Shown: piece by piece, positions 47,031-56,566 of the stretch | Numbering within the stretch: position 1 is the stretch's first letter | Layout: each line of letters begins with the position of its first letter | DNA from: Ustilago trichophora | Taxonomy: Eukaryota; Basidiomycota; Ustilaginomycetes; Ustilaginales; Ustilaginaceae | Assembly: GCA_900323505.1 (NCBI GenBank) | Contig: OOIN01000003.1 | Coordinates: forward strand, 1-64,000 | Direction of reading: 5' to 3' | Length of the DNA: 64,000 bases | The notes under the pieces: model-generated | What the model saw: the letters and a program-made list of their open reading frames with translations, nothing else | What the model was told of the DNA's origin: nothing | Database searches by the model: none | Program-made: the position numbers and the translations under genes

Positions 47031-47100
47031 TTTTGTTTTTTTGTTTTTTTTTTTTTTTTTTTTTTGTTTTTTTTTTTTTTTTTTTTTTTTTTTTTGTTTG
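47031..47100. repeat. Long T-rich tract after the hydroxylase gene
   Basis: Seventy bases of T interrupted by single G residues (TTTTTGTTTT units) start about 30 bp after the hydroxylase stop. It is probably the 3' UTR or a slippage-prone tract. Confidence 0.85.
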
Positions 47101-47395
47101 TTGAGCGTCGCATTTGTATATATTTCATTTTGTCGTTGAAGTTTCGCTTGTTAATTCATTGCATTGTTCAAGTTACCCACGTCTGCGATGCATCCATCCA
47201 TGGCAGTAAGATCAAGACAAAACTTGAGAGTCCGACAATCCTCCACGCCCCTTCCACATCTTCTCCTCACCACACTGTCCTGCTCTTAAAACACACACAA
47301 CAGCCTCAAATCGCGTCTTCCATCTCACACAGTGATCCGCACTAGAAAAGCTCTACATTTCATACTGCAGCTTAGCCAACTTGGCGCCAAGCATC

Positions 47396-50116
47396 TCACC
47401 GAATCCTTAACCCCCTTCGGAGCCTCTCTGCGATGTAAAAACTTTGAGCACTTGCCAGTTCGTCCTCCGCTTCCACTGCCACTGCCGCTCCCGCTTCCGC
47501 TGCTACATTCGCATTTGCCGCAGCCATGTGCTGTGCAGTCGGAGGTGGTGGTGGAGGCCTCCTCCTACCTCCGGATCCCTTTTGAGATGCAAAGTGCTGA
47601 GAATCCTCATTCGCAGGCGACCCTCCTCCAAAGGCACCGGGACTAGCCGCTCTACTATTCGCACTACTCGCGCTACTGTGGCTGAAAAACGGCTCGGAAC
47701 TGGACAGCTGCATAGCCCTCCTAGCCGACGCCGACGCCGATGCAGTGGTAGGCGGTTGAGGAGGCTTCCTCCTCTTGACCGGCTCCACAATCGTAGAATC
47801 GGATCCTTCGCCTACGTGGCTCCGTAGGATCTGCATCGTAGACTCGCTACTCAGCGGTGACCCCACTCGCGGAGCTGCCGCTTCTTGCTGTACAACCGCC
47901 ATGTGTCCTCCGATGGAAACAGCAGCCGTGGTGGAATGCGAATGCGAATGCGGATGCGGATGCGGATGCTTTGGCTTGCCAGACTCGCAAGGTGGATCTT
48001 CCAACATGTGCGCATGCCACGAGCTCGACGTGGACATGGCGTCCTCTTCGTCGCCATCAACAGGTGGAGATGACAGTTCGGAAAGACGCGAGTTGTGCCT
48101 CAACAAGGAAGATGCAGAAGAAGGCGAGTCGACTCTGGGTGGTGTACACGGAGCAGATTGGGCAGAGACTGCTCTTCGGGTGTGATGTCTGCCATTAGTA
48201 GTGGCGGTGGTGCTACTGTGAGATGCGGCGGATGTGGGACGGAGGAGAGGCATGGGGGAGTTGCCTTCTTCGGCAGATGAAGAGGTGCGGGGGTGGGAGA
48301 GCGAGGCAACTCGCTTATCGCGCGTTCGGAGCGTTGAGGGGACGCTGAGTGACGCTGAGTGCGATTTATCTTGAGAGGTAGAGCCAAAATCGGAATCAGT
48401 GGTGGAGAAAGAGGTAGGAGAGAGGGTGGTGTTGATGCTGATCGGGCTGACTACTTCGTCTTCTGTAGTGATCGCCAACGAATCGGCGGTGGCCTGGACC
48501 GAATTGCTATTCTCCTTGATCTTGGTCGCCAACATGGGCAGACCTTCCGTTGTCACCCCAGCCTGCATCACCTTGACATGCGTCTCTCCACCGCCGATCG
48601 GCTCCACTTTGGCCACCCTTTCAGTTCCATCCAGCCTATCCAACTCTACGCACCACTCTGCACGCAAACACCGATCTACCAGCCGCTTCGTCGTCGCCGA
48701 GATATCCCTCAGATGTCCATGCGCCAGCAATCCATTGAGCAATCGTCGGATCTGCGGCCTCTTGTAAGGATAAGTGCAAAGCTGCGTATTGGTCAACAGC
48801 GGGTGGAGCACTCGAAGGTACGTATGCCGGAGCGACTCGCTCTCATCGGGCAGATCGTGAAGCTCGCGGATAAAGATGTCGACCAACACGCGGAGATCGT
48901 TGGTGTAGAAATAGCAGGCTGTCTCCTTTGTCGTAAAGAGCAAATATAGCAACTTGAGAACAAGCAGCTGCATGCATACGTCCTCTGCGTCGGAGCTGGA
49001 TGCTCGGTTGAGCATAAAGATGAGATTCTCTCCGAACGTTTTGCTCGCATTGAGGCGCTGTTGCAATACGCTCAGTACGAGGTTGGCGGGTCTTGCGCTG
49101 GAGGGAGGTGTAGAGTTGATCTGACCCGGAGTGGTAGCAGCGTGGGCAGGGGCGGTGGAAGTGAGCGTCGAAACCATGTACTGCTCGTTCATGGCAACGA
49201 GGAGCTTTATAAGGCGATAGTTGAAATCTTCGTCGTGATGATGGCGAGTCTCTTCGACGAGATCAAAGAGATGATGGATGAATCGCTCGTCGAATGCCTT
49301 TAGATGACCAGGTTCGAGCTTTTGGACGCGGCAAACTTCGTAGAGCATGCGCACCGCTTTCTCGCGCAGACTGATCTGGATGGCAATGTCCTTGGAGGCA
49401 GAAGAGGATGTGAGACCCTTGGAGACGTAAGATGTGGCTGGTTTCGAGGAAGATCCGCCATGTGTAGAATCGTGATAGTGATCCCACTGTGCACCGTTCC
49501 AGCCTACGGGAGCTTGCTGCTGATCCGAGATGCCGATCTTTGCCTCTGCCTGGGCTGCATAGCTTCCAGCCCAGATTTGGTGGACCAGACGATGCAAGAA
49601 GGCGCGCACGCCGACGAACGACACCGTACTTGCTGAAGCTTGGATCGACTTGTAAGTCGACGGAAACGCATCTCCATATTGCAATACGATCTCGTAGGTC
49701 ATCAGAAGCACCGGTATCGATGTAGAAGTTTGCATGATGCGTATGGCCTCTTCTGCCGCCAGCTGATGCATAGCAATATTGGTGGTACTTTCCTCTACGG
49801 AATTATCTACATCATCGCGAAAAGCGGTTGAGGAGAAGAGCCGATTGATGCAGTATTCCTGATGGTATTCCGAGGTGAGATTGTCGTTGAACGAGGCAGC
49901 GCAGAGATGGAGAAACTTGGCAAGAACGCTGGCGACATAGATGCGCTTGGCTGACAGTAGTGCTTCTGCATCGTTGTTATGGTATACGGAAGAGGAGGAA
50001 GAGGATGATGGGTTGATCGTGGTTGGCGGGTGGAAGGGTGTATCTAGGATGTCGTCGAGTTCGGCCCAAAACTGTTGTGGATTGTCGAGAGCGGCATAGC
50101 TGGCAAATGGATCCAT
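47396..50116 (-). CDS. LDB17: SPIN90/Ldb17 (Dip1)-like Arp2/3 regulator
   Basis: The product is 906 residues with ATG at 50116. The N-terminal ~520 residues form an armadillo-like helical domain typical of SPIN90/Ldb17: LREKAVRMLYEVCRVQKL, FIHHLFDLVEETRHHHDEDFNYRLIKLLVAMNEQYMV, then FGENLIFMLNRAS and the highly conserved LLYLLFTTKETACYFYTNDL, RVLVDIFIRELHDLPDE. The C-terminal ~380 residues are disordered, Ser/Pro-rich, with short poly-Pro sites (RRPPPPPP) that could bind SH3 proteins. In yeasts Ldb17/Dip1 acts at endocytic actin patches, activating Arp2/3 to make linear seed filaments. Confidence 0.9.
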   Translation of the reverse strand: MDPFASYAALDNPQQFWAELDDILDTPFHPPTTINPSSSSSSSVYHNNDAEALLSAKRIYVASVLAKFLHLCAASFNDNLTSEYHQEYCINRLFSSTAFRDDVDNSVEESTTNIAMHQLAAEEAIRIMQTSTSIPVLLMTYEIVLQYGDAFPSTYKSIQASASTVSFVGVRAFLHRLVHQIWAGSYAAQAEAKIGISDQQQAPVGWNGAQWDHYHDSTHGGSSSKPATSYVSKGLTSSSASKDIAIQISLREKAVRMLYEVCRVQKLEPGHLKAFDERFIHHLFDLVEETRHHHDEDFNYRLIKLLVAMNEQYMVSTLTSTAPAHAATTPGQINSTPPSSARPANLVLSVLQQRLNASKTFGENLIFMLNRASSSDAEDVCMQLLVLKLLYLLFTTKETACYFYTNDLRVLVDIFIRELHDLPDESESLRHTYLRVLHPLLTNTQLCTYPYKRPQIRRLLNGLLAHGHLRDISATTKRLVDRCLRAEWCVELDRLDGTERVAKVEPIGGGETHVKVMQAGVTTEGLPMLATKIKENSNSVQATADSLAITTEDEVVSPISINTTLSPTSFSTTDSDFGSTSQDKSHSASLSVPSTLRTRDKRVASLSHPRTSSSAEEGNSPMPLLRPTSAASHSSTTATTNGRHHTRRAVSAQSAPCTPPRVDSPSSASSLLRHNSRLSELSSPPVDGDEEDAMSTSSSWHAHMLEDPPCESGKPKHPHPHPHSHSHSTTAAVSIGGHMAVVQQEAAAPRVGSPLSSESTMQILRSHVGEGSDSTIVEPVKRRKPPQPPTTASASASARRAMQLSSSEPFFSHSSASSANSRAASPGAFGGGSPANEDSQHFASQKGSGGRRRPPPPPPTAQHMAAANANVAAEAGAAVAVEAEDELASAQSFYIAERLRRGLRIR

Positions 50117-50424
50117 GCTGCGTCTCTGTAGATGTCTTGTACCACATCCAATTTGTTGCTATTTGTTGCTTATCAGGAGAGAGAGACGATCATGCAGGAA
50201 GGAGGATTGGAAAGGAGGAGGTGAAGACCGGGTACCGGAGTGTGGGGAATTGCCGAGAGTGATTTCGCCCACTCTTTGTGCTCCTAAAAAGTAGAGAGAG
50301 ATGGTGGGTGCAAAAGACGTCGTCCCCCTTTGTGGTTCTTCGATGGTGGTGAAAAGAATTGAAGAGAGAAAGCTCAAGCCAAGAGATCGAGATGAGGATG
50401 CGATCGTCGTTGTGATGTTGTGAC

Positions 50425-50475
<51 letters not shown>

Positions 50476-51177
50476 ATGAATGCTAAACCCCGCACTGCAC
50501 CAGCCAACTCGTCATTCGCACGCGATTCGGCCATTGATATGTTACATCGTCACAAATTCACATCTTTTTCCGTTTGTGTTTGAATCTAACACTTTGAAAG
50601 TGGCTTCTCTCTCATGCAAAGCTGAGAAAGCAAAAGCAGCCTCTCGATCTGTATCCTCTTACAGTATCCACCTCCTCCTCGCACAGACCCTTTTGTCCCA
50701 CCTTCCACTACTGCACACCAACAAGGCACTTGGAGACTGTCAACTGCAGATGGCCCAACTTCTTCTCACTCTTTGTTGCCTGTTGGACCCTTGCTGCTGC
50801 TCGTTCCATCCGTTGATCCTCTCCGCTGGCTGACAAGATAGATGGTTACCGACTTCGGTTGTGTAGATGACATGCACCTGTTGATCACACAGTTGAACCT
50901 TTCGGTCGTCATTCGTGTGTTGAGAATCAAGCCCTCCTAACGCCCACTTTGGCCTCCTCGACCGCACATGAGCTAAGGTTCAAGGTCGTGTCTACTGTAT
51001 TTCATCCCTTACTCGTTGACATTCTTAAGATCATCAAGGTCGTTATTAGATTGCATCCAATCTTGCTTCCTCCTTCCCTTCATTCATTCTCTCGCCTTCG
51101 CATCATCCTCTACTTACGATTTCAGGCCGACCACCACCACCACCTCCTCCTCCTCCTCCATCCAAGCCTTGCCAAAC
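50117..51177. other. Divergent promoter region with (GA)n tract
   Basis: About 1.06 kb between the Ldb17-like and O-methyltransferase genes. A pure (GA)n run lies at 50427-50473. The last 170 bp before the methyltransferase ATG contain a pyrimidine-rich stretch ending TTTCAG at 51119-51124, which might be a 5' UTR intron acceptor. No gene is supported. Confidence 0.5.
50427..50473. repeat. (GA)n microsatellite
   Basis: About 23 uninterrupted GA units upstream of the Ldb17-like gene. Confidence 0.93.
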
Positions 51178-52035
51178 ATGAGCACCATCGACGTCCCCCA
51201 CGAGACTCCTCTCACCTCTGCCTCAACGCTCCTCACTCATGTCATCTCCCAACTCGACACCTCCCGCCCCCTCACCTCGTCTCAGCTGCGCCAGCTTCAA
51301 CTAGTCTCTTCGCTCCTTTCCAACATGGACTCGTATCTCGACTCCGTCTCCTCTCCTGCTCCGCTCGTCCAGCAACCTTTGCTCAAAGCTACGGCCGAAC
51401 ACGATTGGACTGGAGCCTGGAATCGTAAAGAGACGCTCTTCCATCTTTCGGCTGGCTGGTCTGCGGGTGCATACGAAGGCAACTTTGTCGGTCTGCTGAC
51501 CAAGCTCACCCATGCCAAGAAAGCCCTCGAGATCGGCATGTTTACCGGCACCACCACCGTCTGCATCGCCGAGCAGCTTCCTCAAGGAGGCAAAGTGACC
51601 GCTCTCGAAATCGATCCCTATCTCGACAACTTTACCCGCCCCCTCTTCGAACAGACAGGTCTAGGCGACAAAATCGAGGTGAAAGTGGGCAACGCCGTCG
51701 ACCATCTCGAAAAGATCGCTAAAAACATCCTCAGCGACGAAGAAGCCTACGACATCATCTTTATCGACGCCGACAAACCTGGTTACAAGTCGTACTTGAA
51801 CACGATTCTCGATAAGGGTCTGCTCAAGAGGAATGGACTGCTGGTGGTCGACAATACGCTGTATAAAGGCAGCCCCTACACAGAGGGTCTGGTTGATGAG
51901 GAGTTGCTCAAAATCGGCAAGGAAAACGCACGCGCGATCAAGGAGTTCAATCAGATCGTGAGGGAGGATAAGAGGGTCGAGGTTGTCGTGTTGCCTGTTA
52001 GGGACGGTGTCTCGCTGATTATGCGCAACGAGTGA
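51178..52035 (+). CDS. Class I SAM-dependent O-methyltransferase (caffeoyl-CoA OMT-like)
   Basis: The product is 285 residues; the ATG at 51178 is the first in the frame. Motifs of the cation-dependent family are present: KALEIGMFTGTTTVCIAEQL (SAM loop), VTALEIDPYL, DIIFIDADKPGYKSYL (metal-binding Asp region) and GLLVVDNTLYKG (second metal-site residues). The C terminus V-R-D-G-V-S-L-I is typical. Such enzymes methylate catechol-type hydroxyls with Mg2+. The natural substrate in this fungus is unknown. It is convergent with the cofactor C-like gene (146 bp between stops). Confidence 0.88.
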   Translation: MSTIDVPHETPLTSASTLLTHVISQLDTSRPLTSSQLRQLQLVSSLLSNMDSYLDSVSSPAPLVQQPLLKATAEHDWTGAWNRKETLFHLSAGWSAGAYEGNFVGLLTKLTHAKKALEIGMFTGTTTVCIAEQLPQGGKVTALEIDPYLDNFTRPLFEQTGLGDKIEVKVGNAVDHLEKIAKNILSDEEAYDIIFIDADKPGYKSYLNTILDKGLLKRNGLLVVDNTLYKGSPYTEGLVDEELLKIGKENARAIKEFNQIVREDKRVEVVVLPVRDGVSLIMRNE

Positions 52036-52181
52036 ATGCTTTCCCGGTCTCACTCTCAACAAAACAAGCAGAGATGATGGTGCATACGTTGCTGTAAGTT
52101 GTAAGATGCTAGAAATACAAGTAGTGTGAACCACCACTTGTTGCATTGAGGGGTATATGCGCTGTGTGTGCTGTACTGTTA

Positions 52182-53249
52182 TCATGCCGAATCGTCTATC
52201 TCGCTGAGAATCTTGTCTATACACCCGTCCGTCCATGCTCCATCCTCGGCCTTCGACCACTGCTGTACCCTCTCGGCCAAACCCTCCCCCTTGCTCTTTA
52301 TCACCCTAAAGTTGGCCTCCTTTCCACCCACATTGACCCTTCCATCGCCCTTCAACTGCTCGCTATTGATCAAATCGTCAAAATCTTGCACCCTCAATCC
52401 CGCCTCCTCTTCACCTTCACCCTTGGCCACAAATCTGATCCCTGTACACCCCTCTACAGTGACTACACTACCGCGCTTCGTGCACAGCTCCACCGCCACC
52501 TGGTGAGAGGTATGCATGCGGAACTGATGACATGAAGGTATGGCTAGAAGCGAATGCTTCAGATCGTGGATCATTATACTCCCCTCTATGGGGGGCAGTA
52601 GCAGGATGGAGTTGAATATAGAGCGGAGTTGCACCGATAATACGGTATGGGTGGAGGAGTACGGGCGAAGGTCGATCAGACAAGAGGTGATGTTAAAGAG
52701 GTCGAGGGAGATTCGGGTGTCTTTGAGATCGGTAAGGGTGGGATGGTAGATGGTGTTGTGAAGCGAGGAGATGGTGAGATGGCTAGGTTTTCGCTCTTGT
52801 TCGACTGGGGTTGCTTGCGATGTTTGAGCGTTGGTTGTGCTTGTGGATGCTGCTGGTATCGTTGTTGTAGCTGATGAGTCTGGTGCTAAAACAGGCGTCT
52901 TTCGCTTGAACGCAAATCCACCCGCCTTGTTCTTCCCCCCTTCCATCGCTACACTCACGCCCTTGTCCACCTCCCTCCTGCTCACCTCCAACGCAGCACT
53001 CACCTCGTCCAACCTCCTCTTGTGCACCCCCTGATCATGCGGCGGTAAGATACCACTATCCACCGCCCTTGTCAAATCCGCACTCAACCTCGCCAAAATC
53101 TGCAATGCATCTTGCAACGCTTCTTGCGTCTTTACATGCGCGATCTGATCCAACAATTCACCCGTAGAAGCGCGAAACTGTGTATAGAACGCGTGTGCCG
53201 AAGAGGCATTCGCTAGGGAGGCGTTGCCTAGGGATGACGTCGATGCCAT
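52182..53249 (-). CDS. Tubulin-binding cofactor C-like protein (C-CAP/TBCC domain)
   Basis: The product is 355 residues with ATG at 53249. An N-terminal helical region (FYTQFRASTGELLDQI ... KRRLDEVSAALEVSRREVDKG) resembles the spectrin-like N-domain of cofactor C. After a Ser/Thr-rich linker comes a right-handed beta-helix TBCC domain: strands LRSIFNSILLLPPIEGSIMI and the diagnostic IPSCHQFRMHTSHQVAVEL, in which Q-F-R is the catalytic-loop Q-x-R. Cofactor C stimulates GTP hydrolysis by tubulin in the D/E complex, releasing assembled heterodimers. Retention of the Arg suggests it is active. Yeast equivalent is Cin2. Confidence 0.85.
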   Translation of the reverse strand: MASTSSLGNASLANASSAHAFYTQFRASTGELLDQIAHVKTQEALQDALQILARLSADLTRAVDSGILPPHDQGVHKRRLDEVSAALEVSRREVDKGVSVAMEGGKNKAGGFAFKRKTPVLAPDSSATTTIPAASTSTTNAQTSQATPVEQERKPSHLTISSLHNTIYHPTLTDLKDTRISLDLFNITSCLIDLRPYSSTHTVLSVQLRSIFNSILLLPPIEGSIMIHDLKHSLLAIPSCHQFRMHTSHQVAVELCTKRGSVVTVEGCTGIRFVAKGEGEEEAGLRVQDFDDLINSEQLKGDGRVNVGGKEANFRVIKSKGEGLAERVQQWSKAEDGAWTDGCIDKILSEIDDSA

Positions 53250-53554
53250 TTTCTGCGTACAAAGGTGGATGGTCGAAAGTGTTGTTCTCGATCAAGGCAA
53301 AGTATAAGTACAGTATGAAGCTTTGAGAACAACACTTTTGTGCAAAAGAGCGTTGGTTGACATGGATCGGGATCGATCGAGTTTATTTTTGATATTTAAT
53401 AAATTAATTGTGCTTTAACACTGCATAATCAGGCATATTTTTTCATCTTAGAAAATCCTGCTTTGTGCACAGATGCGAGTCATTTCTTCCTGTCTCTCTT
53501 TCCATCTCTTCCTTTCCCACCATCTTCCTCTTCTCATCCTACTTGAACGGAAAA

Positions 53555-54922
53555 ATGTCGACGTTTGGCAACCACTTCAAGGTGACCACCTATGGCGAGT
53601 CGCACTGCGCTTCCGTCGGTTGCATCGTCGACGGCGTACCTCCTGGACTCGCCTTGGAACCCCAAGACATCCAAACCCAACTCTCACGTCGTCGTCCCGG
53701 CCAGTCCAACCTCACCACCCCACGAGATGAGAAGGATCGTGTTGAGATCCAATCCGGTGTAGAACGCGGTGTAACGCTCGGAACACCCATCGCCATGCTC
53801 GTACGAAACCAGGACCAACGTCCTCACGATTACACCGATGACACGCTCGATGCCTATCCTCGCCCTTCCCATGCCGATTTTACCTATCTCGAAAAGTACA
53901 ACGTCAAAGCGTCTTCCGGTGGTGGAAGAAGCTCTGCCAGAGAGACGATTGGTAGGGTTGCTGCGGGTGCTCTGGCGGAAAAGTATCTCAACGAGGCATA
54001 CGGTGTCGAGATCGTAGCGTTCGTTAGCAGCGTCGGTAAGGTTCACATCCCCCGCTACCCAGGTGAACAACTGGCCAAGGACGTCGTCAACGGAACCCCC
54101 ATCGCAACCGAATCCAACGACGGAACCCCCATCGTCGAAGCCAAATCCTTCTACGGTGAGGATCCTTCCGCCGGTCCACCCCAGACCAAAGTCGACAACA
54201 TCATCGACACCTCGTCGCTCACCGAGGAAGAAGCCGAAGAACCTCTCTCTACATCCTTCCGTCAACTTCTCTCCACCATCACTCGTGCCAAAGTCGACGA
54301 GAACGCCATTCGCTGTCCTCACGAGCTTGCCGCCGAACGGATGCGACAGCGTATCTTGTTGGCCAAAGCGAACAACGACTCGATCGGTGGTACGGTCACG
54401 TGTGTTATCCGAGGAGTTCCTTCCGGGTTGGGCGAACCGTGTTTTGACAAGCTCGAGGCCAAGCTCGCGCACGCCATGCTGAGCATCCCCGCTACGAAAG
54501 GGTTCGAAATCGGCTCCGGTTTCAGAGGTACAGAAGTGGCCGGTTCGAGACACAACGACAAGTTTATCCTCAAACCAGACGGCCGTCTCGGCACCGTAAC
54601 CAACTGGTCCGGTGGTATCCAGGGTGGCATCACCAACGGTGAAGATATCTACTTTAGAGTCGGATTCAAGTCGCCTGCCACCATCAGTCAGAACCAGAGC
54701 ACCGCAACGTACGAAGGCAAAGAAGGTACGCTCAACACTAGGGGTAGACACGATCCCTGTGTAGTCCCCAGAGCCGTACCTATCGTAGAGGCTATGGCGG
54801 CACTGGTGGTGATGGATGCGGTTCTGGCCCAGAATGCAAGAATCGCAACCGCGGCGAGGTTGAGCGATGATCCGGTTCAGAGCTTGCCCAACAGCATGAA
54901 ACGTCGCAAGGTGGAAAAGTGA
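53555..54922 (+). CDS. ARO2: Chorismate synthase
   Basis: The product is 455 residues. The ATG at 53555 (AAAAATGTCG) is the first in the frame and gives the family N terminus [17 protein letters not shown]. Further conserved text: [62 protein letters not shown] and [17 protein letters not shown]. The enzyme converts 5-enolpyruvylshikimate-3-phosphate to chorismate using reduced flavin, the last common step to aromatic amino acids. An Asp/Glu/Thr-rich insertion lies at about residues 180-240. As in yeast, a flavin reductase activity may be built in, but no separate domain is seen. Confidence 0.97.
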   Translation: MSTFGNHFKVTTYGESHCASVGCIVDGVPPGLALEPQDIQTQLSRRRPGQSNLTTPRDEKDRVEIQSGVERGVTLGTPIAMLVRNQDQRPHDYTDDTLDAYPRPSHADFTYLEKYNVKASSGGGRSSARETIGRVAAGALAEKYLNEAYGVEIVAFVSSVGKVHIPRYPGEQLAKDVVNGTPIATESNDGTPIVEAKSFYGEDPSAGPPQTKVDNIIDTSSLTEEEAEEPLSTSFRQLLSTITRAKVDENAIRCPHELAAERMRQRILLAKANNDSIGGTVTCVIRGVPSGLGEPCFDKLEAKLAHAMLSIPATKGFEIGSGFRGTEVAGSRHNDKFILKPDGRLGTVTNWSGGIQGGITNGEDIYFRVGFKSPATISQNQSTATYEGKEGTLNTRGRHDPCVVPRAVPIVEAMAALVVMDAVLAQNARIATAARLSDDPVQSLPNSMKRRKVEK

Positions 54923-55115
54923 ACGTCTCCACCTCCCAAGAGATGCATACCTCTACATCCATGTACATGATGCCATTGTTGAATCAATCCGACTCCATCT
55001 CCATCTCACATTTGCATCTCTTCACAATCATCATCACACGCCATCCGGGGAGCAAAAGCAAACCAAAACAAAATATTTCGCATCCACAGCACAGCACAGT
55101 ACAAGCTGTCTACCT

Positions 55116-56049
55116 TTAGACGTCTTGTCGCTTTTCTTGAGCTTTTAGGGCGGCGATGGGATCCCAAGCCCGGTAGAGGGAGCAAGTCTTTCTCTCCCTT
55201 CGGATGACGTTGCAGTTGTTTTCGCCTACGATTTGGGAACGCCAAGCGGTGGTGGTTGCGGCTTGGAATTCGGGCGTTTGTTCGGGTGTGTCGTTGTCGT
55301 ATTCTGTTGCCAAGGTTTCGTTGCACAGGGGTAAATATGAGTATCACTACAATTTTTGAGGACGATACTGAAACTGAACCTGTAAACTTACCATGCATCC
55401 CCATAATCTTAGGCACACCTTCCGCATCCCCACTCTTTGCATCTTTACCATTCACGCCGTTATCTATCAACCTGAATCTTCGACTTCTTCTCCATCCCGG
55501 AACTTTCGCCAACATAACCACATGTTCCTCTTCAAACCACCTTGCGTACTCCTCCTGCATGTCTTGCACTACATCTACCGAATTGGTCACTACGTATTTG
55601 GGGGTATCGGAGGCGAGTTGAACGTTCAACCCAATTCTCTTCCTCTCTTTGGGGCCGATTCGATCGTCCGCATCCGAATCGTACTCGAGCGCATAAATCC
55701 TCCGATCGACAATCGCCAATCTGGTAAAAAGCTCCGCTTCCCTCTTCGACCTCTCCTCTCGAAGACTGGTATAACTCACATCGGAAAATACACTGTTGTC
55801 CGAAATCGTGTAGAATGCAGCCCAACTACTACGTGGTCCAACTTTAACGGAATCGGTAGATTCGCCAGGCGAGAGCGTCGTTTCGGTCACAGCGTATCGT
55901 GCAGCACTACGGAAACTTGGGAATCGTTGAATGCGCAAAGGTACATGCTCGGTATCGTACCATTCGTGAAATTCTTCCAACGTCACCGAAGAACCTGGCT
56001 CCATGAATACCACCAAGAGTCCTGCTGAGCGTTGGAATTTGTCACCCAT
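55116..56049 (-). CDS. EthD-like dimeric alpha-beta barrel protein
   Basis: Exon 1 56049-55392, intron 55391-55304 (88 bp, GTAAGT...CAACAG), exon 2 55303-55116, together 281 residues. The splice joins GMH to EYDNDTPEQTPEF in frame; without it the frame changes to Arg-rich nonsense. ATG at 56049 is the first in frame. Two ferredoxin-like halves are visible, each with the EthD-type motif: LLVVFMEPGSSVTLEEFHEWYDTEHVPLR and QDMQEEYARWFEEEHVVMLAKVPGWRRSRRF. Such proteins are usually small enzymes or dimeric modules of degradation or stress pathways; the function here is unknown. An additional upstream exon cannot be excluded. Confidence 0.75.
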
Positions 56050-56526
56050 ATTGCGTGCGATGAGATCGGTACTGACGAAAATTCCCCAACAACTGCCAAT
56101 CGTGTCAGTTGCAATCGTTCCCAAACAGATATAGAGAGAGAAAGAGTAGAAGATGGACAAGCTGAAACAGATGGAGAGGTGAAAGAGGTGGAAGAAAGAA
56201 GCATTTATACAAGCCTACAACTGCCAATTTGCCAGAGGAAAAAAAAAAAAAACGTGGGGGCTCCTAAGAATTCCGTCTTTTCCGCAATCGCGCACGGACA
56301 CAAACATTCGAGGAAGAATCATTTCCCGCCACGGCCCGGTTTTCCTGACTCACTGGAAACAACCGCTCATATCCCGACTGACACATACAACCCCTTCAAA
56401 ACAGGAGATAATCAACTCACTTGGCACTCTGTGTCGTCCACAACATCGCGGGTACTCTGTAGAAAAAAACAGATGCATCATTGTAAAGAATTCACCACCT
56501 TACAAAAGAGACTCCCCCCATCATCT

Positions 56527-56566
<40 letters not shown>
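56050..56566. other. Region between EthD-like gene and SEC27
   Basis: About 520 bp, tandem on the minus strand. It carries an A run at 56239-56251 and a (GA)n run at 56529-56563 that lies immediately beyond the SEC27 stop, thus in its 3' UTR. No gene is seen. Confidence 0.55.

Noticed and set aside
53684..54751. 355-codon minus-strand frame
   Set aside because: Antisense to chorismate synthase, whose plus-strand motifs are complete.
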